Origin: Patagioenas fasciata
Lineage: Eukaryota; Chordata; Aves; Columbiformes; Columbidae
Direction of reading: 5' to 3'
Length of the DNA: 64,000 bases
NCBI RefSeq assembly: GCF_037038585.1
Contig: NC_092523.1
Span: 49,741,501-49,805,500 of the forward strand
Shown: one piece after another, positions 1-11,882 of the stretch
How the letters are laid out: the number at the start of each line of letters is the position of its first letter
Position numbering within the stretch: the first letter of the stretch is position 1
Translations under genes and position numbers: made by a program
Notes under the pieces: generated by a model
The model's input: only the letters and a program-made list of their open reading frames with translations
What the model was told of the DNA's origin: nothing
The model's database searches: none

Positions 1-197
1 GTTGCTCACACCGGTGCACTTGTTAGTGTATCCATTCAGTCCTGGGCTGCGGGGCATTCAGAAGTGGCTCTGTGGAGACGTCTGCATAGAGGCAGCTGTC
101 AGAACACGCACACTCGCTTGTTCACCAAAACATATGCAGACGCGTCCTTAGCCTGTAGATTTGGATGCACAGAGTTCCCTGTGTTCGCAAGAGACAA

Positions 198-831
198 GGG
201 AATCGCGTCTGTACGCACAGAAGCAATAGCGGACCGTTTCCCTCGGAGTGAACGCGAAGAGCCGTCTATGTACTCGCAGACACGGGAACGTGCCTCAATG
301 CGGTCACAGAGGCAGCAGCTTTTGCACAGATGCTCTGGTGATTCTGGCACTTTCCAGGCACACTCCTGAAAGTCGCGCACACTGCTGTTCACTCGCTAAA
401 CGACCTCTTGGGAAACACGTCTCCGGTCGATGGACCGCTCAGATTGCTTCTCGTGTAACTGTGAACTGTGTCAGCGCAGGGAATCCGTCTCTGTTGAGCA
501 GATGTCAATCCTGCCTCGCTTTTGCTTTGTTGCCTCTACCAAGATGATTTCCCGTTTCTCTCTTCACTGGAGCACGCAGACACAGCCAACGCACATCAAG
601 TGTCAAGAGACACGCTCTGCTGAGCTCAACGCTTGTGCAGATGCACATGTGCGACGAAGTCAACACACGTGCTTGTGGAGAGAAAGAAAGGGACTCCCAG
701 GCGTGTGGAGCGACGGGGAGAAAGAGCGGGCGCTGAGGAACACAGTTTCAAACAGACTGTCTCCACACAAACAGGCACCTGTCTGCAGGTATCCTAGATC
801 TTGATTCTTGAACTTGAGGAAACACGCGTCT
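198..831 (+). repeat. Degenerate internal sub-repeats with a CGTCT core
   Basis: Within each unit a related word recurs: GGGAATCGCGTCT at 198-210, GGGAAACACGTCT at 410-422, GGGAATCCGTCT at 479-490 and GGAAACACGCGTCT at 818-831. Downstream bases also resemble one another; the copies at 198 and 479 both continue with a GCACAGAAGCAAT / GCAGATGTCAAT-like stretch. Looser CGTCT words at 78 and 260 and a CGTCC at 141 fall at roughly 60-bp spacing. This suggests the first half of the unit grew from an older short repeat of about 60-70 bp. Described for unit 1; the words recur in the other units. Confidence 0.5.
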
Positions 832-1270
832 GAGCAAAACTCCCAAACGCTTCCAGGAAAGACACACGCTCTGCCACAAGCACACAAGTGTTTGCCCTCA
901 GCTATAGATCAGGGACAAGCTTGTGAAGAGATGCCCTGCTATTCTTTCGCCTTATGGCATCATGTGTTTCGTTCCTCTTGGAGATCGATTGTTAAACGTC
1001 TTTCCTAGGGCGACTGTGAAGCATTTGCCAGCGGAGGAGAAGTAGCACGGAGCAGCATTCAGTACTGCCTACGAGTGTCTTTGCTACCCTACTAGCGGAG
1101 CTCCAAGAACAGGCAGACATCTTCAGGTACCTTCCAAATGTGGATTCCCCTGCAGCCCCGTAGGCGGGCGTGCAGTACGCCAACCATCAACGGACGTTTT
1201 TCCCCTCAAGCCTGTCAGGACGTTGCTCGTCCGTCTTTCCCTCAATAGATGGGAGTAGGCGCGCTTGCGG

Positions 1271-1437
1271 ATGTGTGCGTGTGTGTGGCCACGCGTTTGC
1301 TTAGGCATCAGTGTGTGAAAAGGTAGGTGCTTTTCTCTAGCTGCGTGTGCGTGCACGTGGTGCTGGGTGCACATCCCTGGGTGCTCGTGGAAAGGTTTCT
1401 GCATGGTTTTCGCTGAGGAATCGTGTGTGTGCACATG
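1271..1437. other. Cluster of alternating purine-pyrimidine tracts (Z-DNA-prone)
   Basis: Three uninterrupted alternating purine-pyrimidine runs lie within 170 bp of unit 1: 1271-1287 (17 bp, mostly GT), 1342-1359 (18 bp, containing the palindrome CGTGCACG) and 1422-1437 (16 bp). Such GT/GC alternation is the classic sequence context for left-handed DNA. The cluster recurs in the other complete units. The 3-bp expansion in units 5 and 11 interrupts the middle tract. No function is shown by the sequence. Confidence 0.6.
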
Positions 1438-1697
1438 GACAAAGAGAAGGCGCAGCAACCAGGTTCCAGCGCCGAAGAAGGCAAAAGGCAAGGTTTCCGG
1501 CGCTATCTCCTTCTCTCCGCAGACCTAGTCGCGCAAAGCAAGCCGCTAAGCCGGCGACCGGCAAGAGAGCTACAACGAAGCATGCCGAACGGAGAAAATA
1601 GCAGCAGCTCATCTGTTCACACCTTGTTTCTGCCATGTGCTTGAACGCCAAGACGTTCGCGCTTCTGTGAGATGAAAGACGTCCTTCTGCGTATGTG

Positions 1698-3394
1698 GTT
1701 GCTCACACCGGTGCACTTGTTAGTGTATCCATTCAGTCCTGGGCTGCGGGGCATTCAGAAGTGGCTCTGTGGAGACGTCTGCATAGAGGCAGCTGTCAGA
1801 ACACGCACACTCGATTGTTCACCAAAACATATGCAGACGCGTCCTTAGCCTGTAGATTTGGATGCACAGAGTTCCCTGTGTTCGCAAGAGACAAGGGAAT
1901 CGCGTCTGTACGCACAGAAGCAATAGCGGACCGTTTCCCTCGGAGTGAACGCGAAGAGCCGTCTATGTACTCGCAGACACGGGAACGTGCCTCAATGCGG
2001 TCACAGAGGCAGCAGCTTTTGCACAGATGCTCTGGTGATTCTGGCACTTTCCAGGCACACTCCTGAAAGTCGCGCACACTGCTGTTCACTCGCTAAACGA
2101 CCTCTTGGGAAACACGTCTCCGGTCGATGGACCGCTCAGATTGCTTCTCGTGTAACTGTGAACTGTGTCAGCGCAGGGAATCCGTCTCTGTTGAGCAGAT
2201 GTCAATCCTGCCTCGCTTTTGCTTTGTTGCCTCTACCAAGATGATTTCCCGTTTCTCTCTTCACTGGAGCACGCAGACACAGCCAACGCACATCAAGTGT
2301 CAAGAGACACGCTCTGCTGAGCTCAACGCTTGTGCAGATGCACATGTGCGACGAAGTCAACACACGTGCTTGTGGAGAGAAAGAAAGGGACTCCCAGGCG
2401 TGTGGAGCGACGGGGAGAAAGAGCGGGCGCTGAGGAACACAGTTTCAAACAGACTGTCTCCACACAAACAGGCACCTGTCTGCAGGTATCCTAGATCTTG
2501 ATTCTTGAACTTGAGGAAACACGCGTCTGAGCAAAACTCCCAAACGCTTCCAGGAAAGACACACGCTCTCCCACAACCACACAAGTGTTTGCCCTCAGCT
2601 ATAGATCAGGGACAAGCTTGTGAAGAGATGCCCTGCTATTCTTTCGCCTTATGGCATCATGTGTTTCGTTCCTCTTGGAGATCGATTGTTAAACGTCTTT
2701 CCTCGGGCGACTGTGAAGCATTTGCCAGCGGAGGAGAAGTAGCACGGAGCAGCATTCAGTACTGCCTACGAGTGTCTTTGCTACCCTACTAGCGGAGCTC
2801 CAAGAACAGGCACACATCTTCAGGTACCTTCCAAATGTGGATTCCCCTGCAGCCCCGTAGGCGGGCGTGCAGTACGCCAACCATCAACGGACGTATTTCC
2901 CCTCAAGCCTGTCAGGACGTTGCTCGTCCGTCTTTCCCTCAATAGATGGGAGTAGGCGCGCTTGCGGATGTGTGCGTGTGTGTGGCCACGCGTTTGCTTA
3001 GGCATCAGTGTGTGAAAAGGTAGGTGCTTTTCTCTAGCTGCGTGTGCGTGCACGTGGTGCTGGGTGCACATCCCTGGGTGCTCGTGGAAAGGTTTCTGCA
3101 TGGTTTTCGCTGAGGAATCGTGTGTGTGCACATGGACAAAGAGAAGGCGCAGCAACCAGGTTCCAGCGCCGAAGAAGGCAAAAGGCAAGGTTTCCGGCGC
3201 TATCTCCTTCTCTCCGCAGACCTAGTCGCGCAAAGCAAGCCGCTAAGCCGGCGACCGGCAAGAGAGCTACAACGAAGCATGCCGAACGGAGAAAATAGCA
3301 GCAGCTCATCTGTTCACACCTTGTTTCTGCCATGTGCTTGAACGCCAAGACGTTCGCGCTTCTGTGAGATGAAAGACGTCCTTCTGCATATGTG
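1698..3394 (+). repeat. Satellite unit 2
   Basis: Carries C at unit position 873 (window 2570) and a private C at 2577. It has the C variant at unit position 1007 and A at 1198. Its end has the CATATG variant (A at unit position 1691). Confidence 0.96.
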
Positions 3395-5091
3395 CTTGCT
3401 CACACCGGTGCACTTGTTAGTGTATCCCTTCAGTCCTGGGCTGCGGGGCATTCAGAAGTGGCTCTGTGGAGACGTCTGCATAGAGGCAGCTGTCAGAACA
3501 CGCACACTCGATTGTTCACCAAAACATATGCAGACGCGTCCTTAGCCTGTAGATTTGGATGCACAGAGTTCCCTGTGTTCGCAAGAGACAAGGGAATCGC
3601 GTCTGTACGCACAGAAGCAATAGCGGACCGTTTCCCTCGGAGTGAACGCGAAGAGCCGTCTATGTACTCGCAGACACGGGAACGTGCCTCAATGCGGTCA
3701 CAGAGGCAGCAGCTTTTGCACAGATGCTCTGGTGATTCTGGCACTTTCCAGGCACACTCCTGAAAGTCGCGCACACTGCTGTTCACTCGCTAAACGACCT
3801 CTTGGGAAACACGTCTCCGGTCGATGGACCGCTCAGATTGCTTCTCGTGTAACTGTGAACTGTGTCAGCGCAGGGAATCCGTCTCTGTTGAGCAGATGTC
3901 AATCCTGCCTCGCTTTTGCTTTGTTGCCTCTACCAAGATGATTTCCCGTTTCTCTCTTCACTGGAGCACGCAGACACAGCCAACGCACATCAAGTGTCAA
4001 GAGACACGCTCTGCTGAGCTCAACGCTTGTGCAGATGCACATGTGCGACGAAGTCAACACACGTGCTTGTGGAGAGAAAGAAAGGGACTCCCAGGCGTGT
4101 GGAGCGACGGGGAGAAAGAGCGGGCGCTGAGGAACACAGTTTCAAACAGACTGTCTCCACACAAACAGGCACCTGTCTGCAGGTATCCTAGATCTTGATT
4201 CTTGAACTTGAGGAAACACGCGTCTGAGCAAAACTCCCAAACGCTTCCAGGAAAGACACACGCTCTGCCACAAGCACACAAGTGTTTGCCCTCAGCTATA
4301 GATCAGGGACAAGCTTGTGAAGAGATGCCCTGCTATTCTTTCGCCTTATGGCATCATGTGTTTCGTTCCTCTTGGAGATCGATTGTTAAACGTCTTTCCT
4401 AGGGCGACTGTGAAGCATTTGCCAGCGGAGGAGAAGTAGCACGGAGCAGCATTCAGTACTGCCTACGAGTGTCTTTGCTACCCTACTAGCGGAGCTCCAA
4501 GAACAGGCACACATCTTCAGGTACCTTCCAAATGTGGATTCCCCTGCAGCCCCGTAGGCGGGCGTGCAGTACGCCAACCATCAACGGACGTTTTTCCCCT
4601 CAAGCCTGTCAGGACGTTGCTCGTCCGTCTTTCCCTCAATAGATGGGAGTAGGCGCGCTTGCGGATGTGTGCGTGTGTGTGGCCACGCGTTTGCTTAGGC
4701 ATCAGTGTGTGAAAAGGTAGGTGCTTTTCTCTAGCTGCGTGTGCGTGCACGTGGTGCTGGGTGCACATCCCTGGGTGCTCGTGGAAAGGTTTCTGCATGG
4801 TTTTCGCTGAGGAATCGTGTGTGTGCACATGGACAAAGAGAAGGCGCAGCAACCAGGTTCCAGCGCCGAAGAAGGCAAAAGGCAAGGTTTCCGGCGCTAT
4901 CTCCTTCTCTCCGCAGACCTAGTCGCGCAAAGCAAGCCGCTAAGCCGGCGACCGGCAAGAGAGCTACAACGAAGCATGCCGAACGGAGAAAATAGCAGCA
5001 GCTCATCTGTTCACACCTTGTTTCTGCCATGTGCTTGAACGCCAAGACGTTCGCGCTTCTGTGAGATGAAAGACGTCCTTCTGCGTATGTG
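3395..5091 (+). repeat. Satellite unit 3
   Basis: First unit of the CTTGCTC type: C at unit position 1 linked to C at position 34. C at 575, A at 1007, T at 1198, G at 1691. Confidence 0.96.
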
Positions 5092-6788
5092 GTTGCTCAC
5101 ACCGGTGCACTTGTTAGTGTATCCATTCAGTCCTGGGCTGCGGGGCATTCAGAAGTGGCTCTGTGGAGACGTCTGCATAGAGGCAGCTGTCAGAACACGC
5201 ACACTCGATTGTTCACCAAAACATATGCAGACGCGTCCTTAGCCTGTAGATTTGGATGCACAGAGTTCCCTGTGTTCGCAAGAGACAAGGGAATCGCGTC
5301 TGTACGCACAGAAGCAATAGCGGACCGTTTCCCTCGGAGTGAACGCGAAGAGCCGTCTATGTACTCGCAGACACGGGAACGTGCCTCAATGCGGTCACAG
5401 AGGCAGCAGCTTTTGCACAGATGCTCTGGTGATTCTGGCACTTTCCAGGCACACTCCTGAAAGTCGCGCACACTGCTGTTCACTCGCTAAACGACCTCTT
5501 GGGAAACACGTCTCCGGTCGATGGACCGCTCAGATTGCTTCTCGTGTAACTGTGAACTGTGTCAGCGCAGGGAATCCGTCTCTGTTGAGCAGATGTCAAT
5601 CCTGCCTCGCTTTTGCTTTGTTGCCTCTACCAAGATGATTTCCCGTTTCTCTCTTCACTGGAGCACGCAGACACAGCCAACGCACATCAAGTGTCAAGAG
5701 ACACGCTCTGCTGAGCTCAACGCTTGTGCAGATGCACATGTGCGACGAAGTCAACACACGTGCTTGTGGAGAGAAAGAAAGGGACTCCCAGGCGTGTGGA
5801 GCGACGGGGAGAAAGAGCGGGCGCTGAGGAACACAGTTTCAAACAGACTGTCTCCACACAAACAGGCACCTGTCTGCAGGTATCCTAGATCTTGATTCTT
5901 GAACTTGAGGAAACACGCGTCTGAGCAAAACTCCCAAACGCTTCCAGGAAAGACACACGCTCTCCCACAAGCACACAAGTGTTTGCCCTCAGCTATAGAT
6001 CAGGGACAAGCTTGTGAAGAGATGCCCTGCTATTCTTTCGCCTTATGGCATCATGTGTTTCGTTCCTCTTGGAGATCGATTGTTAAACGTCTTTCCTAGG
6101 GCGACTGTGAAGCATTTGCCAGCGGAGGAGAAGTAGCACGGAGCAGCATTCAGTACTGCCTACGAGTGTCTTTGCTACCCTACTAGCGGAGCTCCAAGAA
6201 CAGGCACACATCTTCAGGTACCTTCCAAATGTGGATTCCCCTGCAGCCCCGTAGGCGGGCGTGCAGTACGCCAACCATCAACGGACGTTTTTCCCCTCAA
6301 GCCTGTCAGGACGTTGCTCGTCCGTCTTTCCCTCAATAGATGGGAGTAGGCGCGCTTGCGGATGTGTGCGTGTGTGTGGCCACGCGTTTGCTTAGGCATC
6401 AGTGTGTGAAAAGGTAGGTGCTTTTCTCTCGCTGCGTGTGCGTGCACGTGGTGCTGGGTGCACATCCCTGGGTGCTCGTGGAAAGGTTTCTGCATGGTTT
6501 TCGCTGAGGAATCGTGTGTGTGCACATGGACAAAGAGAAGGCGCAGCAACCAGGTTCCAGCGCCGAAGAAGGCAAAAGGCAAGGTTTCCGGCGCTATCTC
6601 CTTCTCTCCGCAGACCTAGTCGCGCAAAGCAAGCCGCTAAGCCGGCGACCGGCAAGAGAGCTACAACGAAGCATGCCGAACGGAGAAAATAGCAGCAGCT
6701 CATCTGTTCACACCTTGTTTCTGCCATGTGCTTGAACGCCAAGACGTTCGCGCTTCTGTGAGATGAAAGACGTCCTTCTGCATATGTG
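5092..6788 (+). repeat. Satellite unit 4
   Basis: GTTGCTC type with C at unit position 575, C at 873, and C at 1339 (TCTCTCGC). The last change is shared only with units 29 and 31. The unit ends in the CATATG variant. Confidence 0.96.
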
Positions 6789-8488
6789 CTTGCTCACACC
6801 GGTGCACTTGTTAGTGTATCCCTTCAGTCCTGGGCTGCGGGGCATTCAGAAGTGGCTCTGTGGAGACGTCTGCATAGAGGCAGCTGTCAGAACACGCACA
6901 CTCGATTGTTCACCAAAACATATGCAGACGCGTCCTTAGCCTGTAGATTTGGATGCACAGAGTTCCCTGTGTTCGCAAGAGACAAGGGAATCGCGTCTGT
7001 ACGCACAGAAGCAATAGCGGACCGTTTCCCTCGGAGTGAACGCGAAGAGCCGTCTATGTACTCGCAGACACGGGAACGTGCCTCAATGCGGTCACAGAGG
7101 CAGCAGCTTTTGCACAGATGCTCTGGTGATTCTGGCACTTTCCAGGCACACTCCTGAAAGTCGCGCACACTGCTGTTCACTCGCTAAACGACCTCTTGGG
7201 AAACACGTCTCCGGTCGATGGACCGCTCAGATTGCTTCTCGTGTAACTGTGAACTGTGTCAGCGCAGGGAATCCGTCTCTGTTGAGCAGATGTCAATCCT
7301 GCCTCGCTTTTGCTTTGTTGCCTCTACCAAGATGATTTCCCGTTTCTCTCTTCACTGGAGCACGCAGACACAGCCAACGCACATCAAGTGTCAAGAGACA
7401 CGCTCTGCTGAGCTCAACGCTTGTGCAGATGCACATGTGCGACGAAGTCAACACACGTGCTTGTGGAGAGAAAGAAAGGGACTCCCAGGCGTGTGGAGCG
7501 ACGGGGAGAAAGAGCGGGCGCTGAGGAACACAGTTTCAAACAGACTGTCTCCACACAAACAGGCACCTGTCTGCAGGTATCCTAGATCTTGATTCTTGAA
7601 CTTGAGGAAACACGCGTCTGAGCAAAACTCCCAAACGCTTCCAGGAAAGACACACGCTCTGCCACAAGCACACAAGTGTTTGCCCTCAGCTATAGATCAG
7701 GGACAAGCTTGTGAAGAGATGCCCTGCTATTCTTTCGCCTTATGGCATCATGTGTTTCGTTCCTCTTGGAGATCGATTGTTAAACGTCTTTCCTAGGGCG
7801 ACTGTGAAGCATTTGCCAGCGGAGGAGAAGTAGCACGGAGCAGCATTCAGTACTGCCTACGAGTGTCTTTGCTACCCTACTAGCGGAGCTCCAAGAACAG
7901 GCACACATCTTCAGGTACCTTCCAAATGTGGATTCCCCTGCAGCCCCGTAGGCGGGCGTGCAGTACGCCAACCATCAACGGACGTTTTTCCCCTCAAGCC
8001 TGTCAGGACGTTGCTCGTCCGTCTTTCCCTCAATAGATGGGAGTAGGCGCGCTTGCGGATGTGTGCGTGTGTGTGGCCACGCGTTTGCTTAGGCATCAGT
8101 GTGTGAAAAGGTAGGTGCTTTTCTCTAGCTGCGTGTGCTGGGTGCACGTGGTGCTGGGTGCACATCCCTGGGTGCTCGTGGAAAGGTTTCTGCATGGTTT
8201 TCGCTGAGGAATCGTGTGTGTGCACATGGACAAAGAGAAGGCGCAGCAACCAGGTTCCAGCGCCGAAGAAGGCAAAAGGCAAGGTTTCCGGCGCTATCTC
8301 CTTCTCTCCGCAGACCTAGTCGCGCAAAGCAAGCCGCTAAGCCGGCGACCGGCAAGAGAGCTACAACGAAGCATGCCGAACGGAGAAAATAGCAGCAGCT
8401 CATCTGTTCACACCTTGTTTCTGCCATGTGCTTGAACGCCAAGACGTTCGCGCTTCTGTGAGATGAAAGACGTCCTTCTGCGTATGTG
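6789..8488 (+). repeat. Satellite unit 5 (1700 bp)
   Basis: CTTGCTC type, C at unit position 575. Three bases longer than the norm because CGTGCAC at unit position about 1350 has become CTGGGTGCAC (window about 8139-8146). This copies the TGCTGGGTGCAC word found 15 bp further on. The same change is seen in unit 11. Confidence 0.96.
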
Positions 8489-10185
8489 GTTGCTCACACC
8501 GGTGCACTTGTTAGTGTATCCATTCAGTCCTGGGCTGCGGGGCATTCAGAAGTGGCTCTGTGGAGACGTCTGCATAGAGGCAGCTGTCAGAACACGCACA
8601 CTCGATTGTTCACCAAAACATATGCAGACGCGTCCTTAGCCTGTAGATTTGGACGCACAGAGTTCCCTGTGTTCGCAAGAGACAAGGGAATCGCGTCTGT
8701 ACGCACAGAAGCAATAGCGGACCGTTTCCCTCGGAGTGAACGCGAAGAGCCGTCTATGTACTCGCAGACACGGGAACGTGCCTCAATGCGGTCACAGAGG
8801 CAGCAGCTTTTGCACAGATGCTCTGGTGATTCTGGCACTTTCCAGGCACACTCCTGAAAGTCGCGCACACTGCTGTTCACTCGCTAAACGACCTCTTGGG
8901 AAACACGTCTCCGGTCGATGGACCGCTCAGATTGCTTCTCGTGTAACTGTGAACTGTGTCAGCGCAGGGAATCCGTCTCTGTTGAGCAGATGTCAATCCT
9001 GCCTCGCTTTTGCTTTGTTGCCTCTACCAAGATGATTTCCCGTTTCTCTCTTCACTGGAGCAGGCAGACACAGCCAACGCACATCAAGTGTCAAGAGACA
9101 CGCTCTGCTGAGCTCAACGCTTGTGCAGATGCACATGTGCGACGAAGTCAACACACGTGCTTGTGGAGAGAAAGAAAGGGACTCCCAGGCGTGTGGAGCG
9201 ACGGGGAGAAAGAGCGGGCGCTGAGGAACACAGTTTCAAACAGACTGTCTCCACACAAACAGGCACCTGTCTGCAGGTATCCTAGATCTTGATTCTTGAA
9301 CTTGAGGAAACACGCGTCTGAGCAAAACTCCCAAACGCTTCCAGGAAAGACACACGCTCTGCCACAAGCACACAAGTGTTTGCCCTCAGCTATAGATCAG
9401 GGACAAGCTTGTGAAGAGATGCCCTGCTATTCTTTCGCCTTATGGCATCATGTGTTTCGTTCCTCTTGGAGATCGATTGTTAAACGTCTTTCCTAGGGCG
9501 ACTGTGAAGCATTTGCCAGCGGAGGAGAAGTAGCACGGAGCAGCATTCAGTACTGCCTACGAGTGTCTTTGCTACCCTACTAGCGGAGCTCCAAGAACAG
9601 GCACACATCTTCAGGTACCTTCCAAATGTGGATTCCCCTGCAGCCCCGTAGGCGGGCGTGCAGTACGCCAACCATCAACGGACGTTTTTCCCCTCAAGCC
9701 TGTCAGGACGTTGCTCGTCCGTCTTTCCCTCAATAGATGGGAGTAGGCGCGCTTGCGGATGTGTGCGTGTGTGTGGCCACGCGTTTGCTTAGGCATCAGT
9801 GTGTGAAAAGGTAGGTGCTTTTCTCTAGCTGCGTGTGCGTGCACGTGGTGCTGGGTGCACATCCCTGGGTGCTCGTGGAAAGGTTTCTGCATGGTTTTCG
9901 CTGAGGAATCGTGTGTGTGCACATGGACAAAGAGAAGGCGCAGCAACCAGGTTCCAGCGCCGAAGAAGGCAAAAGGCAAGGTTTCCGGCGCTATCTCCTT
10001 CTCTCCGCAGACCTAGTCGCGCAAAGCAAGCCGCTAAGCCGGCGACCGGCAAGAGAGCTACAACCAAGCATGCCGAACGGAGAAAATAGCAGCAGCTCAT
10101 CTGTTCACACCTTGTTTCTGCCATGTGCTTGAACGCCAAGACGTTCGCGCTTCTGTGAGATGAAAGACGTCCTTCTGCGTATGTG
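8489..10185 (+). repeat. Satellite unit 6
   Basis: First of eight consecutive units with G at unit position 575. Private C at 8654 (GGACGCAC for GGATGCAC). Carries the CAACCAAGC variant (C at unit position 1577), shared with units 12, 23 and 27. Confidence 0.96.
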
Positions 10186-11882
10186 GTTGCTCACACCGGT
10201 GCACTTGTTAGTGTATCCATTCAGTCCTGGGCTGCGGGGCATTCAGAAGTGGCTCTGTGGAGACGTCTGCATAGAGGCAGCTGTCAGAACACGCACACTC
10301 GATTGTTCACCAAAACATATGCAGACGCGTCCTTAGCCTGTAGATTTGGATGCACAGAGTTCCCTGTGTTCGCAAGAGACAAGGGAATCGCGTCTGTACG
10401 CACAGAAGCAATAGCGGACCGTTTCCCTCGGAGTGAACGCGAAGAGCCGTCTATGTACTCGCAGACACGGGAACGTGCCTCAATGCGGTCACAGAGGCAG
10501 CAGCTTTTGCACAGATGCTCTGGTGATTCTGGCACTTTCCAGGCACACTCCTGAAAGTCGCGCACACTGCTGTTCACTCGCTAAACGACCTCTTGGGAAA
10601 CACGTCTCCGGTCGATGGACCGCTCAGATTGCTTCTCGTGTAACTGTGAACTGTGTCAGCGCAGGGAATCCGTCTCTGTTGAGCAGATGTCAATCCTGCC
10701 TCGCTTTTGCTTTGTTGCCTCTACCAAGATGATTTCCCGTTTCTCTCTTCACTGGAGCAGGCAGACACAGCCAACGCACATCAAGTGTCAAGAGACACGC
10801 TCTGCTGAGCTCAACGCTTGTGCAGATGCACATGTGCGACGAAGTCAACACACGTGCTTGTGGAGAGAAAGAAAGGGACTCCCAGGCGTGTGGAGCGACG
10901 GGGAGAAAGAGCGGGCGCTGAGGAACACAGTTTCAAACAGACTGTCTCCACACAAACAGGCACCTGTCTGCAGGTATCCTAGATCTTGATTCTTGAACTT
11001 GAGGAAACACGCGTCTGAGCAAAACTCCCAAACGCTTCCAGGAAAGACACACGCTCTGCCACAAGCACACAAGTGTTTGCCCTCAGCTATAGATCAGGGA
11101 CAAGCTTGTGAAGAGATGCCCTGCTATTCTTTCGCCTTATGGCATCATGTGTTTCGTTCCTCTTGGAGATCGATTGTTAAACGTCTTTCCTAGGGCGACT
11201 GTGAAGCATTTGCCAGCGGAGGAGAAGTAGCACGGAGCAGCATTCAGTACTGCCTACGAGTGTCTTTGCTACCCTACTAGCGGAGCTCCAAGAACAGGCA
11301 CACATCTTCAGGTACCTTCCAAATGTGGATTCCCCTGCAGCCCCGTAGGCGGGCGTGCAGTACGCCAACCATCAACGGACGTTTTTCCCCTCAAGCCTGT
11401 CAGGACGTTGCTCGTCCGTCTTTCCCTCAATAGATGGGAGTAGGCGCGCTTGCGGATGTGTGCGTGTGTGTGGCCACGCGTTTGCTTAGGCATCAGTGTG
11501 TGAAAAGGTAGGTGCTTTTCTCTAGCTGCGTGTGCGTGCACGTGGTGCTGGGTGCACATCCCTGGGTGCTCGTGGAAAGGTTTCTGCATGGTTTTCGCTG
11601 AGGAATCGTGTGTGTGCACATGGACAAAGAGAAGGCGCAGCAACCAGGTTCCAGCGCCGAAGAAGGCAAAAGGCAAGGTTTCCGGCGCTATCTCCTTCTC
11701 TCCGCAGACCTAGTCGCGCAAAGCAAGCCGCTAAGCCGGCGACCGGCAAGAGAGCTACAACGAAGCATGCCGAACGGAGAAAATAGCAGCAGCTCATCTG
11801 TTCACACCTTGTTTCTGCCATGTGCTTGAACGCCAAGACGTTCGCGCTTCTGTGAGATGAAAGACGTCCTTCTGCATATGTG
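10186..11882 (+). repeat. Satellite unit 7
   Basis: GTTGCTC type with A at 34, G at 575, A at 1007 and T at 1198. No private change was noticed. Ends in the CATATG variant. Confidence 0.96.

Larger units (their letters stand above)
1..1697 (+). repeat. Satellite unit 1 (reference unit for numbering)
   Basis: Used here as the coordinate reference. Diagnostic bases: A at 34, C at 117 (shared only with units 8 and 12), C at 575, A at 1007, T at 1198, G at 1691. It has a private G at 1116 where all other complete units have C. Confidence 0.97.

Noticed and set aside
430..804. 124-codon plus-strand frame repeated in nearly every unit
   Set aside because: It overlaps other frames on both strands, has no recognisable domain, loses its start in units 15 and 32, and carries non-synonymous variants such as Thr/Arg at unit position 575. 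Its persistence is explained by repeat homogeneity.
660..887. Cys-rich 75-codon minus-strand frame that resembles a small secreted protein
   Set aside because: It lies opposite the 124-codon frame and has no clear signal peptide. Cysteine richness follows from the GCA/TGC-rich composition of the unit.
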